Shown piece by piece: positions 25,854 through 35,773 of a DNA stretch of 64,000 nt. The notes under the pieces were generated by a model, which did not search any database, was not told where the DNA came from, and saw only the letters and a program-made list of their open reading frames with translations. A program made the translations under genes and the position numbers. This stretch comes from Frigoribacterium faeni (GTDB taxonomy: Bacteria > Actinomycetota > Actinomycetes > Actinomycetales > Microbacteriaceae): positions 1-64,000 of the forward strand of contig NZ_BJUV01000009.1 of NCBI RefSeq assembly GCF_007988805.1. Reading direction: 5' to 3'. Every line of letters begins with the position of its first letter. Position 1 is the first letter of the stretch.

Positions 25854-27398
25854 CTAGCTCGAGACCGCCGGAGCCGAGACGAACCCCGAGAGCGCGTCGA
25901 CGTCGCTCGGGTAGACCCGCGCGTGCACCCTGGTGCCGCCTTCTTCGTAGTCGGAGTGGACGATCTGTCCGGCGTCGTGGAGATGGGAGACCACGTCGCC
26001 CCTGTCGTAGGGCACGAGGAGGTCGAGCTCGACATCCGGCATCGGCAGGGACGTCGCGATGCGCTCGAGGAGTTCGTCCATCCCCTCACCCGTCCGGGCC
26101 GACACGAAGACGGCCGTCGGCTCGAGTCCCTGGAGCACGAGACGCTGATCGGCGTCCACCAGGTCGCTCTTGTTGAAGACGACGATCTCGGTGATGTCCC
26201 GACCGTCGACCTCGCTGATGACCTCGCGGACCGTCGCCAGCTGGGCGGACGGGTCGGGGTGCGATCCATCGACGACGTGCACGATGACGTCGGACGCCGA
26301 GACCTCCTCGAGCGTCGAACGGAAGGCCTCGACCAGCTGATGGGGCAGGTTCCGGACGAATCCGACGGTGTCCGCGTAGGTGAACGGTCGGCCGTCGGTC
26401 GTGGTGCTCTTCCGCACCGTGGCGTCGAGGGTCGCGAACAGGGCGTTCTCGACCAGGACACCGGCACTCGTCAGCCGGTTCAGCAGGCTCGATTTGCCGG
26501 CGTTGGTGTACCCGGCGATGGCGACGGACGGCACCTCGTTGCGATCGCGGTTCGCCCGCTTCGCATCGCGAGCCGGTTTCATCTCCTTGATCTGCCGACG
26601 GAGGCGCGCCATGCGCGTGTGGATGCGCCGGCGGTCGAGCTCGATCTTCGTCTCACCCGGGCCACGGCTTCCCATGCCGGCTCCGGCACCGCCGACCTGA
26701 CCACCGGCCTGACGCGACATCGAGTCGCCCCAGCCGCGCAGACGGGGCAGCAGGTACTCGAGCTGGGCCAGCTCGACCTGGGCCTTGCCCTCGCGGCTCT
26801 TGGCGTGCTGGCTGAAGATGTCGAGGATGACGGCCGTGCGGTCGATGACCTTGACCTTGACGACGTCCTCGAGGGCCCGACGTTGGCTCGGAGCGAGCTC
26901 GGTGTCGGCGATGACGGTGTCCGCCCCGAGCGCCGCGACCGTCATCCGCAGCTCGTCGGCCTTGCCCCGGCCGAGGTAGGTGCTGGGGTCGGGATGGGGG
27001 CGGCGTTGCAGGAGCCCGTCGAGGACGACGGCCCCCGCGGTCTCGGCCAGCGCGGCCAGCTCGCGGAGGCTGTTCTCGGCGTCGGACAGCGAGCCCTGCG
27101 AGTAGACGCCGATCAGGACGACGTTCTCGAGCCGGAGCTGCCGGTACTCGACCTCGGTGACGTCTTCGAGCTCGGTGGACAGGCCCGCGACGCGACGAAG
27201 CGCCTGCCGGTCCTCTCGATCGAACTGGTCGCCGTCCGAACCGCCGTCGTGGAGCGAACGGGTCTGGATGGCCTGGGCCGGGGAGAACACGGTGTAGCCG
27301 GACGCCCGCGAGGCCGCACGATCGAGCACACGCGCGACGACGTCGTCGCTCTGCTCGGGTCGCTCGGCGTCGAGCGGGGTCGTGGGGAGGTCTGTCAT
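25854..27398 (-). CDS. hflX: GTPase HflX
   Basis: Ribosome-associated GTPase, 514 aa, thought to split stalled ribosomes. An N-terminal HflX domain with GKADELR, a Gly-rich linker (QAGGQVGGAGAGMGSRGPGE), a long helix pair, then the G domain: G1 GYTNAGKSS, G3-like DTVGF, G4 NKSD. The ATG is chosen because TAGTAT ends 7 nt upstream; a longer reading frame upstream lacks support. Confidence 0.95.
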   Translation of the reverse strand: MTDLPTTPLDAERPEQSDDVVARVLDRAASRASGYTVFSPAQAIQTRSLHDGGSDGDQFDREDRQALRRVAGLSTELEDVTEVEYRQLRLENVVLIGVYSQGSLSDAENSLRELAALAETAGAVVLDGLLQRRPHPDPSTYLGRGKADELRMTVAALGADTVIADTELAPSQRRALEDVVKVKVIDRTAVILDIFSQHAKSREGKAQVELAQLEYLLPRLRGWGDSMSRQAGGQVGGAGAGMGSRGPGETKIELDRRRIHTRMARLRRQIKEMKPARDAKRANRDRNEVPSVAIAGYTNAGKSSLLNRLTSAGVLVENALFATLDATVRKSTTTDGRPFTYADTVGFVRNLPHQLVEAFRSTLEEVSASDVIVHVVDGSHPDPSAQLATVREVISEVDGRDITEIVVFNKSDLVDADQRLVLQGLEPTAVFVSARTGEGMDELLERIATSLPMPDVELDLLVPYDRGDVVSHLHDAGQIVHSDYEEGGTRVHARVYPSDVDALSGFVSAPAVSS

Positions 27399-27405
27399 CG
27401 AAGTG

Positions 27406-27411
27406 ATACTA
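27406..27411 (-). promoter_or_regulatory. Leaderless -10 box for hflX
   Basis: TAGTAT, 7 nt before the ATG. Confidence 0.5.
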
Positions 27412-27467
27412 GCCCTTTCGTCAGGCGTGGAGCAGGGAGCCGGTACGGGCGCCGTGCGGTTGGCGGG

Positions 27468-27473
27468 TAGGTT
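27468..27473 (+). promoter_or_regulatory. Leaderless -10 box for the rsmC-like gene
   Basis: TAGGTT, 7 nt before the ATG at 27481; divergent from the hflX box 57 nt away. Confidence 0.5.
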
Positions 27474-27480
27474 GTGAGGC

Positions 27481-28089
27481 ATGGCCAGCGAGCACTATTT
27501 CTCCTCCGATCCGGGGAGCGACCCTCGCCGCCGGTCGATCGAGGTGACCCTCGCGGGTCGCGATCTGACGCTGACGACGGCCGCCGGCGTCTTCAGCCCC
27601 GACCGGGTCGACGCCGGCACGGCCGTCCTGCTCGCCGAGACTCCGGCGCCGCCGACGGCGGGCCATCTGCTCGATGTCGGGTGCGGGTGGGGCCCCATCA
27701 CACTGAGCCTCGCGTTGTCGTCGCCCGACGCGACGGTCTGGGCCGTCGACGTGAATAACAGAGTCCTCGACCTCGTGCGCGACAACGCCCGAGCCCTGGG
27801 TCTCCCCAATGTCAACGCCGTGACACCCGACGATGTTCCCGACGACCTCCGCTTCGCGACGATCTGGTCCAACCCGCCGATCCGCGTCGGCAAGGGCGAG
27901 CTGCACGGTCTGCTTCAGCGGTGGCTGCCGCGCCTCGAGACGGGCTCGGACGCCTGGCTGGTCGTCCAGAAGAACCTCGGATCCGACTCCCTGCAGCGCT
28001 GGATGAACGAGACGATGGCCGATGCGGTCGACGTGACCCGCGCCTCCACCAGCAAGGGCTATCGGGTTCTGCGCGCACGCCGCCACTGA
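27481..28089 (+). CDS. Class I SAM methyltransferase, RsmC-like
   Basis: 202 aa. Begins EHYFSSDP, typical of the single-domain RsmC relatives. SAM-binding DVGCGWGP at ~65-72, acidic strand AVDVNNRVLDL, and the N6/N2-type catalytic motif SNPPIR at ~129-134. By family it methylates guanine N2 in 16S rRNA, but the target is not proved. It is transcribed away from hflX. Confidence 0.88.
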   Translation: MASEHYFSSDPGSDPRRRSIEVTLAGRDLTLTTAAGVFSPDRVDAGTAVLLAETPAPPTAGHLLDVGCGWGPITLSLALSSPDATVWAVDVNNRVLDLVRDNARALGLPNVNAVTPDDVPDDLRFATIWSNPPIRVGKGELHGLLQRWLPRLETGSDAWLVVQKNLGSDSLQRWMNETMADAVDVTRASTSKGYRVLRARRH

Positions 28090-28110
28090 GCTGCAGGCCG
28101 ACGCGAGGCG

Positions 28111-28989
28111 TCAGAGCTCGAGTGCGCCGTTGTACACCAGCTCGGCGGGTCCGCTCAGCGAGACGTGCTCGCCGTCATCGGCCGCGAACACGCGCACCCC
28201 GACCGTCCCTCCGGGGACGTCGACCCTCCACTGGTCGGGAGCGCCCCGACCCGCCCAGTGCCTCGTCGCCAGAGCGGCCGCGGCAGCCCCGGTGCCGCAC
28301 GAGAGCGTCTCGCCGCTGCCACGCTCGTGCACGCGCATGCGGATGCGGCCGATGCCGTCGACCACGAGAGGGTCGGCCGGGACGACGAACTCGACGTTCG
28401 CCCCGTCGGCCGGGGCCGGGTCGAGGACGGGGAGGTAGTTCAGGTCGAGGCCGTCCAGCTCGTCGTCGGACGCGAGCGCGACGACCACGTGCGGGTTCCC
28501 CACCGACAGCGACAGGCCGGGTCGCGCCGCGTGCAGGTCCCGGGCCCGGACCGTCGGCGAGTCGTCCTCCAGAGACCACGGCCCCAGGTCGACCTGGAAT
28601 CCCGTGGCGCTGCGCTGCACCTCGCGCACGCCGGCACGGGTGCCGATGGCGAGGGTCTCGCCCGGCTCCAGCGAGACCAGACCGCGCTCGGTCAGATACC
28701 GGGCGAAGACGCGGATGCCGTTGCCGCACATCTCGGCCGCGCTGCCGTCGGCGTTGTGATAGTCCATGAACCACTCGGCCGAGGGGTCGACGGCGAGGAT
28801 CGCCGCGCCGTCGGCGAGGTTCGACGAACGGACGGCTCTGATCACGCCGTCCCCGCCGACGCCGAAACGACGATCGGTCAGGGCGCGGATCGACGCCGGG
28901 TCGAGGGCGAACGCGCCGTCGGGGTCCGAGAACAACACGAAGTCGTTGCCGGTGCCCTGGCCCTTGGTGAACTGCAGGGTGGTGGTCAC
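28111..28989 (-). CDS. dapF: Diaminopimelate epimerase
   Basis: Makes meso-diaminopimelate for lysine and peptidoglycan, 292 aa. GQGTGNDFV start region and the two catalytic cysteines in EMCGNGIR (C88) and LSCGTGAAA are present. The GTG start overlaps the miaA stop (GTGA), a coupling often seen in actinobacteria. Confidence 0.97.
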   Translation of the reverse strand: MTTTLQFTKGQGTGNDFVLFSDPDGAFALDPASIRALTDRRFGVGGDGVIRAVRSSNLADGAAILAVDPSAEWFMDYHNADGSAAEMCGNGIRVFARYLTERGLVSLEPGETLAIGTRAGVREVQRSATGFQVDLGPWSLEDDSPTVRARDLHAARPGLSLSVGNPHVVVALASDDELDGLDLNYLPVLDPAPADGANVEFVVPADPLVVDGIGRIRMRVHERGSGETLSCGTGAAAAALATRHWAGRGAPDQWRVDVPGGTVGVRVFAADDGEHVSLSGPAELVYNGALEL

Positions 28990-29897
28990 CCGGCGATCCT
29001 AGCGAGTGCCGCCTCGACGCCGGCCGGGTCGCCGGACCGCGTCCAGACGACGTCGGGGTAGCGCCGGAACCAGCTCACCTGCCGCCGGGCGTAGCGACGG
29101 GTCAGAGCGGACGTGGCCTCGACGGCCTCGGACTCGGACAGCTCGCCGCGGATCTGCCCGAGGGCCTGGGCGTAGCCGATGGCACGGCTCGCCGTCACCC
29201 CGTCCTCGAGGCCGCGAGGCAGGAGCTCGCGCACCTCGTCGACCAGCCCGTCGGACCACATGCGCTCGACCCGCTCGCCGAGTCGCTGGACCAGGACGCT
29301 GCGCTCCTCGGCGACGCCGACGATGGTGGAGGCGCGCCACCGAGGCGCCTCGTCGGGCAGCACCGCGGAGAACGGCTCCCCCGTCAGCTCGCCCACCTCG
29401 AGCGCCCGCACGAGGCGCCGCGCGTTGAACGCCCCGATCCTCTCGGCGGCCTGAGGATCGCGCTCGTGGAGGAGCCGATGGAGGGCCCCGGGCCCGCCCT
29501 CGGCTGCCAGGGCCTCGTATCTCGCCCGGATGTCGGGATCGGTGCCGGGGAACCGGAAGTCGAACAGCACGCTCGAGACGTACAGCCCCGATCCTCCGAC
29601 GAGGATCGGCACGGCACCCCGGTCGAGGACGCCCTCGACGATGCTCCGGGCCCGCCTCTGGTACCACTCGACGCTCGCCTCGTCGGCCACCTCGAGCTCG
29701 TCGAACAGATGATGGGGTACGCCACGACGTTCGGCGATCGGGAGTTTCGCGGTGCCGATGTCCATCCCCCGGTAGAGCTGCATGGCGTCGGCGTTGACGA
29801 TCTCGGCGGCCTGGCCACAGGCACGCAGCCTCTCGGCCAGGTCGAGCGAGAACGACGACTTCCCTGTGCCGGTCGCCCCGACGATCGCGACCAGCAC
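28986..29897 (-). CDS. miaA: tRNA dimethylallyltransferase
   Basis: Adds the isopentenyl group to A37 of tRNAs that read UNN codons, 303 aa. P-loop GATGTGKSS (7-15), [15 protein letters not shown], and the later [10 protein letters not shown] segment fit MiaA. The GTG start lies one nucleotide past the miaB stop, so MiaB and MiaA, which act in sequence on the same base, are made together. Confidence 0.96.
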   Translation of the reverse strand: MLVAIVGATGTGKSSFSLDLAERLRACGQAAEIVNADAMQLYRGMDIGTAKLPIAERRGVPHHLFDELEVADEASVEWYQRRARSIVEGVLDRGAVPILVGGSGLYVSSVLFDFRFPGTDPDIRARYEALAAEGGPGALHRLLHERDPQAAERIGAFNARRLVRALEVGELTGEPFSAVLPDEAPRWRASTIVGVAEERSVLVQRLGERVERMWSDGLVDEVRELLPRGLEDGVTASRAIGYAQALGQIRGELSESEAVEATSALTRRYARRQVSWFRRYPDVVWTRSGDPAGVEAALARIAG

Positions 29898-29898
29898 G

Positions 29899-31482
29899 TC
29901 AGCGGAGGTCGTCGTCGGTGTCGTAGATCGGAGTCGTCGACACCCGGAGGGTCGGCAGTCCCAACGAGACACGGGAGGTTCCGGAGGCGCGGGTCGAGTC
30001 CGCCCCGGACGCCGGCACTCCGCAGGACGCGGCCTCCGCGCGATCCCAGGCGTCGCCCGCCCGCGTCCGACGGACGTCGAAGACGGACCCCGGTGACGCG
30101 TCCGCCAGGAGATGGAACGTCGCGGCTCCGGTCACGTCGACGGTGACGACGTCACCGGGACGCGGGGCGCTCCGACCGGCGGGCAGCTCGACGTGGACGA
30201 GTCGGCTGTCTCGGGCTCGCCCGGAGAACCGGTGCGTCTCGGCGTCCTTCCGCCCCTCCTCCGCACTGACGAGCACCTCCACCCGACGACCGACCTGCGC
30301 CGCGTTCTCGGAGGCGGAGATGGAGTCCTGAAGGGCGGTGAGACGCTCGTAGCGCTCCTGGACGACGGCCTTGGGGATCTGGTCGGCCATGTCGGCGGCC
30401 GGCGTGCCCGGTCGGATGGAGTACTGGAAGGTGAAGGCCGACGCGAAGCGCGCCTCCTCCACGACGCGGAGGGTCTCGGCGAAATCGGCCTCGGTCTCGC
30501 CCGGGAACCCGACGATGATGTCGGTCGAGATCGCTGCGTCGGGCATGGCAGCCCGCACCCGGTCGATGATGCCCAGGAATCTCGCACTGCGGTAGCTGCG
30601 CCGCATGGCCCGCAGCACACGGTCGGAACCCGACTGCAGGGGCATGTGCAGCTGGGGCATGACCGTGGGCGTCTCGGCCATCGCGTCGATGACGTCGTCC
30701 GTGAAGGCCGCGGGATGCGGACTCGTGAAGCGGACCCGTTCCAGCCCGTCGATGGAGCCGACCGCTCGGAGGAGCTTGCCGAACGCGAGTCGATCGCCGA
30801 ACTCGACACCGTAGGAGTTCACGTTCTGGCCGAGCAGGGTGACCTCGACGGCACCGTCGTCGACCAAGGATCGGACCTCGGCCAGGATGTCGCCGGGACG
30901 TCGGTCGCGCTCTCTACCGCGCAGGGTGGGGACGATGCAGAAGGTGCAGGTGTTGTTGCAGCCCACCGAGATGGAGACCCACCCGGAATGGGTCGAGTCT
31001 CGCTTGGTGGGGAGGGTGGACGGGAACACGTCGAGGGACTCGAGGATCTCGACCTGCGCCTCGTCGTTGTGTCGTGCGCGTTCGAGGAGCGTGGGGAGGG
31101 CCCCGAGGTTGTGCGTCCCGAACACCACGTCGACCCAGGGCGCCCGATCGAGCACCGTCTGCTTGTCCTTCTGGGCGAGGCAGCCGCCCACGGCGATCTG
31201 CATGCCGGCGTGCCGTCGTTTGACGCCGGCCAGCCGACCGAGGGTGCCGTAGAGCTTGTTGTCGGCGTTCTCCCGCACCGCGCAGGTGTTGATCACCACC
31301 ACGTCGGCCTCTCGGCCGTCCGCCGGCGCATAGCCGGCCGCCTCGAGGGAGCCACTGAGCCGTTCGCTGTCATGCACGTTCATCTGACAGCCGAAGGTCC
31401 GGACCTCGTAGGTGCGAAGGCCTCGGGCGCCGGATTCCTCCAGAGGAGCGTCGGGGACCGGGAGAGGCGTGACCGTCGACAT
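29899..31482 (-). CDS. miaB: tRNA-2-methylthio-N6-dimethylallyladenosine synthase
   Basis: Radical-SAM methylthiotransferase, 527 aa. N-terminal cluster cysteines at 32, 67 and 101; radical-SAM CxxxCxxC in GCNNTCTFC (C175, C179, C182); TRAM-like region ~390-460, then a ~65-residue low-complexity tail. The ATG has TAGACT 8 nt upstream in the 37-nt gap after recX, so it may have its own promoter. Confidence 0.96.
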   Translation of the reverse strand: MSTVTPLPVPDAPLEESGARGLRTYEVRTFGCQMNVHDSERLSGSLEAAGYAPADGREADVVVINTCAVRENADNKLYGTLGRLAGVKRRHAGMQIAVGGCLAQKDKQTVLDRAPWVDVVFGTHNLGALPTLLERARHNDEAQVEILESLDVFPSTLPTKRDSTHSGWVSISVGCNNTCTFCIVPTLRGRERDRRPGDILAEVRSLVDDGAVEVTLLGQNVNSYGVEFGDRLAFGKLLRAVGSIDGLERVRFTSPHPAAFTDDVIDAMAETPTVMPQLHMPLQSGSDRVLRAMRRSYRSARFLGIIDRVRAAMPDAAISTDIIVGFPGETEADFAETLRVVEEARFASAFTFQYSIRPGTPAADMADQIPKAVVQERYERLTALQDSISASENAAQVGRRVEVLVSAEEGRKDAETHRFSGRARDSRLVHVELPAGRSAPRPGDVVTVDVTGAATFHLLADASPGSVFDVRRTRAGDAWDRAEAASCGVPASGADSTRASGTSRVSLGLPTLRVSTTPIYDTDDDLR

Positions 31483-31490
31483 AGTGCAGA

Positions 31491-31496
31491 AGTCTA
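31491..31496 (-). promoter_or_regulatory. Leaderless -10 box for miaB-miaA-dapF
   Basis: TAGACT, 8 nt before the miaB ATG. Confidence 0.4.
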
Positions 31497-31519
31497 CGGC
31501 CGCCAGCCACCCCTCGGGA

Positions 31520-32437
31520 TCATCGGAACCGCACGCCACCTCGAGTACCGCTGCCCCGCGGGAGGGCCTTCTCGACCGCCCTGCGGATGGTCTCGGACCG
31601 ATAGCCGCGACGCATGAGGTACCCGTTGAGACGACGCTCGGCCGTCGCTCGATCGAGGCCCTGCAGCGACGCCGCTCTCTTCATGGCCCACTCGTCGGCC
31701 CGCGCCTGCTCGTCGTCGTCGTCGATCTCGGCCATGGCCTGCTCGATGAGCTCGGGAGCGATGCCCCGTGCTCGGAGTTCGGACGTGACCGCGCCCCGTC
31801 CGAGGCCCTTCCGTTCGTGCTTGGACCGGACGAGGTTGTCGGCCAGCTCACGGTCGTTGAGCAGACCGACGCCCTCGAGGCGTTCGACCTCGTCGAGGAC
31901 GACCTGCTCGTCGAGATCACGGGCACGGAGGAGGTCGGTCATCTCGGACGACGAGACCCCGCGACGAGACAACGCGTGCAGACTGACGTTCTCGGCTCTG
32001 CTGCGTTGCGCGTCGATGCCCTCCGGCTCGACCTGGCCGTCGTCGTCGTCGTCATCGATCGGGGCCGCCGGGGCGGCCGTCGCATCGACGGCGCGGGGAC
32101 CGGCCCAGTGCTCGCTGATGGCCGCCAGCGCCGCCGCGGTCGACGACACCGCATCAGGACGATGAGCATCGGTCTCGGCGACCGATGCGTCATCCGCACC
32201 GTCCGCTCGTACCCATTCGTCTTGCGCCGTCGCGCCGCCCCGGGCTGCATGTTCGTCACCTCGGGCAGGGCCGCTCTGCACCTCCGATGCCTCGTCGGTC
32301 GTCGGACCGCGTCGCTTCTTCGGCACGGCCTCCACCGGCGCACTGCCCGTGGCCGGACGGCCCGCCCCGCGCCGCCCGAACAGGGGCGTGACGGGAGCGA
32401 GGTCGTCGGCGGGAGATGAATCGTCGCGCGAGGTCAT
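31520..32437 (-). CDS. recX: RecX regulator with long N-terminal extension
   Basis: RecA modulator, 305 aa. The RecX three-helix repeats lie in the C-terminal ~160 residues ([44 protein letters not shown]). The first ~140 residues are a poorly ordered, acidic, Ala-rich extension with a run of six Asp, making the protein about twice the usual RecX length. The ATG overlaps the recA stop (ATGA). Confidence 0.9.
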   Translation of the reverse strand: MTSRDDSSPADDLAPVTPLFGRRGAGRPATGSAPVEAVPKKRRGPTTDEASEVQSGPARGDEHAARGGATAQDEWVRADGADDASVAETDAHRPDAVSSTAAALAAISEHWAGPRAVDATAAPAAPIDDDDDDGQVEPEGIDAQRSRAENVSLHALSRRGVSSSEMTDLLRARDLDEQVVLDEVERLEGVGLLNDRELADNLVRSKHERKGLGRGAVTSELRARGIAPELIEQAMAEIDDDDEQARADEWAMKRAASLQGLDRATAERRLNGYLMRRGYRSETIRRAVEKALPRGSGTRGGVRFR

Positions 32438-33495
32438 GCGCCCTTACGTGCGGCGATCTTGGTCTCGATGGACGGGACGGGCGCCTCAGCGGCGACGGCA
32501 CCACCCACACCGAGCTTCGCCAGGATCTTCTGTTCGATCTCGTCGGCGATCGGCTTGTTGTTGATCAGGAAGTTGCGCGAGTTCTCCTTGCCCTGACCGA
32601 GCTGGTCGCCCTCGTACGTGTACCAGGCTCCGGACTTGCGGACGATGCCGTGCTCGACGCCGAAGTCGATCAGGCTGCCCTCGCGGGAGATGCCCACCCC
32701 GTAGAGGATGTCGAACTCGGCCTGCTTGAAGGGCGGAGCCATCTTGTTCTTGACCACCTTGACGCGGGTCCGGTTGCCGACCGCATCGCTACCGTCTTTC
32801 AGGGTCTCGATCCGGCGGATGTCGAGGCGCACCGAGGCGTAGAACTTGAGCGCCTTACCGCCGGCGGTGGTCTCGGGGCTGCCGAAGAAGACGCCGATCT
32901 TCTCGCGCAGCTGGTTGATGAAGATCATCGTGGTGCCGGTCTGGCTGAGCCCGCCGGTGAGCTTGCGGAGCGCCTGCGACATGAGTCGGGCCTGCAGACC
33001 GACGTGCGAATCGCCCATCTCGCCCTCGATCTCGGCCCGGGGCACGAGCGCGGCGACGGAGTCGATGACGACGAGGTCGATCGAACCCGACCGGACCAGC
33101 ATGTCGGCGATCTCGAGGGCCTGCTCGCCGGTGTCGGGCTGCGACACGAGCAGGGCGTCGATGTCGACGCCGAGCTTCTTCGCGTACTCGGGGTCGAGTG
33201 CGTGCTCGGCGTCGATGAAGGCGGCGATGCCGCCGTTGCGCTGGGCGTTCGCGATCGCGTGCAGGGTGAGCGTCGTCTTACCCGACGACTCGGGACCGTA
33301 GATCTCGACGATGCGACCACGGGGGATCCCGCCGATGCCGAGCGCGACGTCGAGGGCGATCGACCCGGTGGGGATCACCGCCACGGGAGCACGCTCGTCG
33401 CTGCCGAGGCGCATGACGGCGCCCTTGCCGAACTGTCGGTCGATCTGCGCGAGTGCCGTCTCGAGGGCCTTCTCGCGGTCTGCTACTGAGGGCAT
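32434..33495 (-). CDS. recA: Recombinase RecA
   Basis: DNA-strand exchange protein and LexA co-protease, 353 aa. Walker A GPESSGKT (67-74), Walker [10 protein letters not shown], loop L2 region and the polymerisation motif are intact; no intein is present. A strong AAGGAG site precedes the ATG. A consensus SOS box lies 234 nt upstream, so the leader is long. Followed by coupled recX. Confidence 0.98.
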   Translation of the reverse strand: MPSVADREKALETALAQIDRQFGKGAVMRLGSDERAPVAVIPTGSIALDVALGIGGIPRGRIVEIYGPESSGKTTLTLHAIANAQRNGGIAAFIDAEHALDPEYAKKLGVDIDALLVSQPDTGEQALEIADMLVRSGSIDLVVIDSVAALVPRAEIEGEMGDSHVGLQARLMSQALRKLTGGLSQTGTTMIFINQLREKIGVFFGSPETTAGGKALKFYASVRLDIRRIETLKDGSDAVGNRTRVKVVKNKMAPPFKQAEFDILYGVGISREGSLIDFGVEHGIVRKSGAWYTYEGDQLGQGKENSRNFLINNKPIADEIEQKILAKLGVGGAVAAEAPVPSIETKIAARKGA

Positions 33496-33713
33496 GATGT
33501 TCTCCTTCGTGGTGGTCGTCCGTGCGCCTGTAGGCTGTCGCGTCGCCGTCGACCGATGGTGCAGGGTCGGAGACGGTACGACAAGGCTGGTGTCTTCGGC
33601 TGGAGCCGGAGACTCGGGAACGTCGATACGAGAACGCTACGGACGACCACCGACATCGATCATTCGACGGCGGCCAGGTGTGCGTATCTCGGACCGGACA
33701 GGCCCTGTGGAGG

Positions 33714-33742
33714 ACGCTACCACCCGTGCGAACGCATGTTCG
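33714..33742 (-). promoter_or_regulatory. SOS box and promoter of recA
   Basis: CGAACGCATGTTCG (33729-33742) matches the actinobacterial SOS consensus fully. A TAGCGT -10 box lies just downstream (33719-33714); a TTCGAA at the -35 position overlaps the box with a long 19-nt spacer. The 343-nt gap 33496-33838 otherwise holds the recA leader and the GGGGC repeat; a second, weaker box (33763-33776) has one mismatch. Confidence 0.75.
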
Positions 33743-33778
33743 AACCGGGCCGCCCGGCGTGTCGAACATCCGATCGAC

Positions 33779-33808
33779 GGGGCGGGGCGGGGCGGGGCGG
33801 GGCGGGGC
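33779..33808. repeat. (GGGGC)6 pentanucleotide tandem repeat
   Basis: Six perfect copies of GGGGC lie between the DUF3046 stop and the recA SOS promoter. A G4 run repeated six times can form a G-quadruplex on this strand and can slip in copy number. Confidence 0.9.
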
Positions 33809-33838
33809 GAGCCTCCTCGACGCCCCCCGGAGCCCGCT

Positions 33839-34063
33839 CTACCTCTTGGGCTCGGGGAGACCCGCACCGTGTCGACGGGCGAGAGGGACTCCCTCGGCCT
33901 CGCAGAGCGCCGACCAGATCTCGTGCGGCGGAACCCCGTGAGCCAGCGCCTCGTCGGAGGTGCGCTCCCCCAGTGCCGACAGCACGAGGTCCCGTGTGAC
34001 GACGCGACCGTACGCCTCGCCGAACTCGTCGACGACGGCACGGGTGAACTCGCTCTTGCGCAT
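33839..34063 (-). CDS. DUF3046 family protein
   Basis: Small protein, 74 aa, with the DUF3046 pattern FGEAYGRVVTRDLVLSALG... TSDEALAHGVPPHEIWSALCE. The function is unknown; it commonly lies just upstream of recA in actinobacteria. The ATG is chosen by family start and by a TATCCT box 6 nt upstream; there is no ribosome site. Confidence 0.85.
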   Translation of the reverse strand: MRKSEFTRAVVDEFGEAYGRVVTRDLVLSALGERTSDEALAHGVPPHEIWSALCEAEGVPLARRHGAGLPEPKR

Positions 34064-34069
34064 CAGGGG

Positions 34070-34075
34070 AGGATA
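34070..34075 (-). promoter_or_regulatory. Leaderless -10 box for DUF3046
   Basis: TATCCT, 6 nt before the ATG. Confidence 0.5.
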
Positions 34076-34133
34076 CCCCGCCGGGCATCGCCTCGCTCCA
34101 GCCGACATCGGGAGCCGGACCCGACGCGGACGA

Positions 34134-34165
34134 CGAACGCCCCCGGCGTGAGCCGGGGGCGTTCG
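34134..34165 (-). terminator. Terminator of the clgR-like gene
   Basis: Perfect 14-bp stem (34134-34147 with 34152-34165), loop GTGA, 15 nt after the stop. Confidence 0.8.
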
Positions 34166-34180
34166 AGACGGCGACCGAGG

Positions 34181-34489
34181 TCAGCGCACCGCGAGGTCGG
34201 TGTCGAATTCGGCGACGAGGTCGTCGGGCAGGGTGTCGGGGATGGGGTTCAGACCCTCGATCACGGCCATGCGGTCGCCGACCTCGCGCATGATGACGGA
34301 GATCGGCGTCTCGAGGGCGTCGGCCACGGAGGCGAGGATCTCGGAGCTCGCCTCTTTCTGACCACGCTCGACCTCGCTGAGATAACCCAGCGCCACGCTC
34401 GCCTTGCTGGCGACCTGGCGGAGAGTGCGGCCCTTCTGCAGGCGGAAGTCGCGAAGGACGTCACCGATTTCTTGACGTACCAGAACCAT
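34181..34489 (-). CDS. clgR: XRE-family regulator, ClgR-like
   Basis: 102-aa DNA-binding protein. A Cro/C1 helix-turn-helix at ~10-65 (LRDFRLQKGRTLRQVASKAS, LGYLSEVERGQKEASSE) closely resembles ClgR, the activator of clp protease genes in actinobacteria. ClgR next to cinA and pgsA is the usual arrangement, which supports the call. An AGGAGG ribosome site fixes the ATG. Confidence 0.85.
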   Translation of the reverse strand: MVLVRQEIGDVLRDFRLQKGRTLRQVASKASVALGYLSEVERGQKEASSEILASVADALETPISVIMREVGDRMAVIEGLNPIPDTLPDDLVAEFDTDLAVR

Positions 34490-34563
34490 GGGACCCTCCT
34501 CCAGATGGGGACAGCCCACCACGACGGGATTATCGGCGGTGGGTTGAGTAACACTAGTGCTGA

Positions 34564-34585
34564 GCTGGTTGTCACTGTAACCAGC
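34564..34585. promoter_or_regulatory. Dyad upstream of the clgR-like gene
   Basis: Perfect 7-bp arms GCTGGTT / AACCAGC around an 8-nt spacer, ~75 nt before the start, inside an AT-richer stretch (34500-34640). Operator candidate; the binding protein is unknown. Confidence 0.4.
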
Positions 34586-34639
34586 AGGGACTGTATGACA
34601 CTTGTGAACCCGATAGATGTAACGAGACCGAAACGCGGT

Positions 34640-35131
34640 CTATTCCCGTGTCTCGACCAACCAGGCCTGAAGTGCTGCGAGTGATTCGGAGACCGTGCCC
34701 CGTCGGATGGCTCCCCGATCGCCGTCGAGGGTCAACGGGACGACCCGGGTCTCGTCGCCCCAGGAGAGACCGACGAACACCACGCCGGGATCGTGCCCGC
34801 CCTGGGGGTCCGGGCCTGCGACGCCGGTCGTCGCCACGCCGATGTCGGCCGGCGTGCCGTCGGTCTCGAGCACGCGCCGCACCCCGACGGCCATCGCCTC
34901 GGCGACGTCGGGATCGACGGGACCGCGCAGCGCGAGGAGGGAGGCGTCGACCCCGAGGAGACTGTGCTTGAGCTCGGTCTGGTAGGCGACGATCCCCCCT
35001 CGGACGACGGCGGACGCGCCGGGGACGGCGATCAGCTCGGCGACGACGAGACCGCCCGTGAGCGACTCGGCGACACCCACGGTGAGCCGACGCCGGGTCA
35101 GCTCCGCGACGATCTCGGCGGCGACGGTCAC
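34640..35131 (-). CDS. cinA: CinA C-terminal family nicotinamide-nucleotide amidase
   Basis: 163 aa, PncC-type domain alone without the N-terminal CinA half. AESLTGGLVVAELIAVPGAS near the start and ATTGVAGPDPQGGHDPG are hallmarks. By family it deamidates NMN to recycle NAD; a competence role is not implied. GTG overlaps the pgsA stop (GTGA). Confidence 0.93.
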   Translation of the reverse strand: MTVAAEIVAELTRRRLTVGVAESLTGGLVVAELIAVPGASAVVRGGIVAYQTELKHSLLGVDASLLALRGPVDPDVAEAMAVGVRRVLETDGTPADIGVATTGVAGPDPQGGHDPGVVFVGLSWGDETRVVPLTLDGDRGAIRRGTVSESLAALQAWLVETRE

Positions 35132-35772
35132 GACGAACGGCCGTGCTTCGCCGCGACGCGGAGGTAGTCGAGGCCGGAGACGACCGTCGCGAGGACCGCC
35201 GCCGTCATGAGGACGCCGTTGACCCAGTGCATCCCCGGGCCGAGGAGGTTCCAGAGCGGGAAGAGCGCGAGGGTCACCGCGACCGCCTGGAGGACGGTCT
35301 TGAGCTTGCCGCCCTTGGACGCGGGGATGACGCGATCGCGGATGACGATGAAGCGGAACACCGTGATGCCGATCTCACGGACCAGGATGACGACGGTGAC
35401 CCACCACGGCAGCTCGCCGAGGATCGAGAGCGAGACCAGGGCACCGCCGATCAGGACCTTGTCGGCGATGGGATCGACGATCTTGCCGAAGTCGGTGACG
35501 AGGTCGAGCCCCCGGGCCAGCATGCCGTCGAGGCTGTCCGTGAGGATCGCGACGACGAACAGCACGGCGGCCCAGATGCGCAGCGACCCGTCGGCCCCGT
35601 CGTCGATCAGGAGCCAGGCGATGAACACCGGCGCCATGAGGATGCGGACGACGGTGATGATGTTGGCGATGTTGCCGGTGCTGGCCGGTCCGGGACCCGA
35701 GCGGGCGACGCGGCCGCGGAACGAGAAGGAGGAACCCCTCCGGGGCGCGTCGGGGGTGTCTCGTTCGGTCAC
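35128..35772 (-). CDS. pgsA: CDP-diacylglycerol-glycerol-3-phosphate 3-phosphatidyltransferase
   Basis: Membrane enzyme of phosphatidylglycerol synthesis, 214 aa. The CDP-alcohol phosphotransferase signature DG-x2-AR-x8-G-x3-D-x3-D is complete (from DSLDGMLARG to DPIADK). An extra ~30-residue cytosolic N-terminus precedes the first helix. The GTG lies 1 nt past the ftsK stop. Confidence 0.93.
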   Translation of the reverse strand: MTERDTPDAPRRGSSFSFRGRVARSGPGPASTGNIANIITVVRILMAPVFIAWLLIDDGADGSLRIWAAVLFVVAILTDSLDGMLARGLDLVTDFGKIVDPIADKVLIGGALVSLSILGELPWWVTVVILVREIGITVFRFIVIRDRVIPASKGGKLKTVLQAVAVTLALFPLWNLLGPGMHWVNGVLMTAAVLATVVSGLDYLRVAAKHGRSS

Positions 35773-35773
35773 G

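Noticed and set aside
34640-35131. Competence function for CinA
   Set aside because: Only the PncC-type amidase domain is present and no competence genes are nearby.
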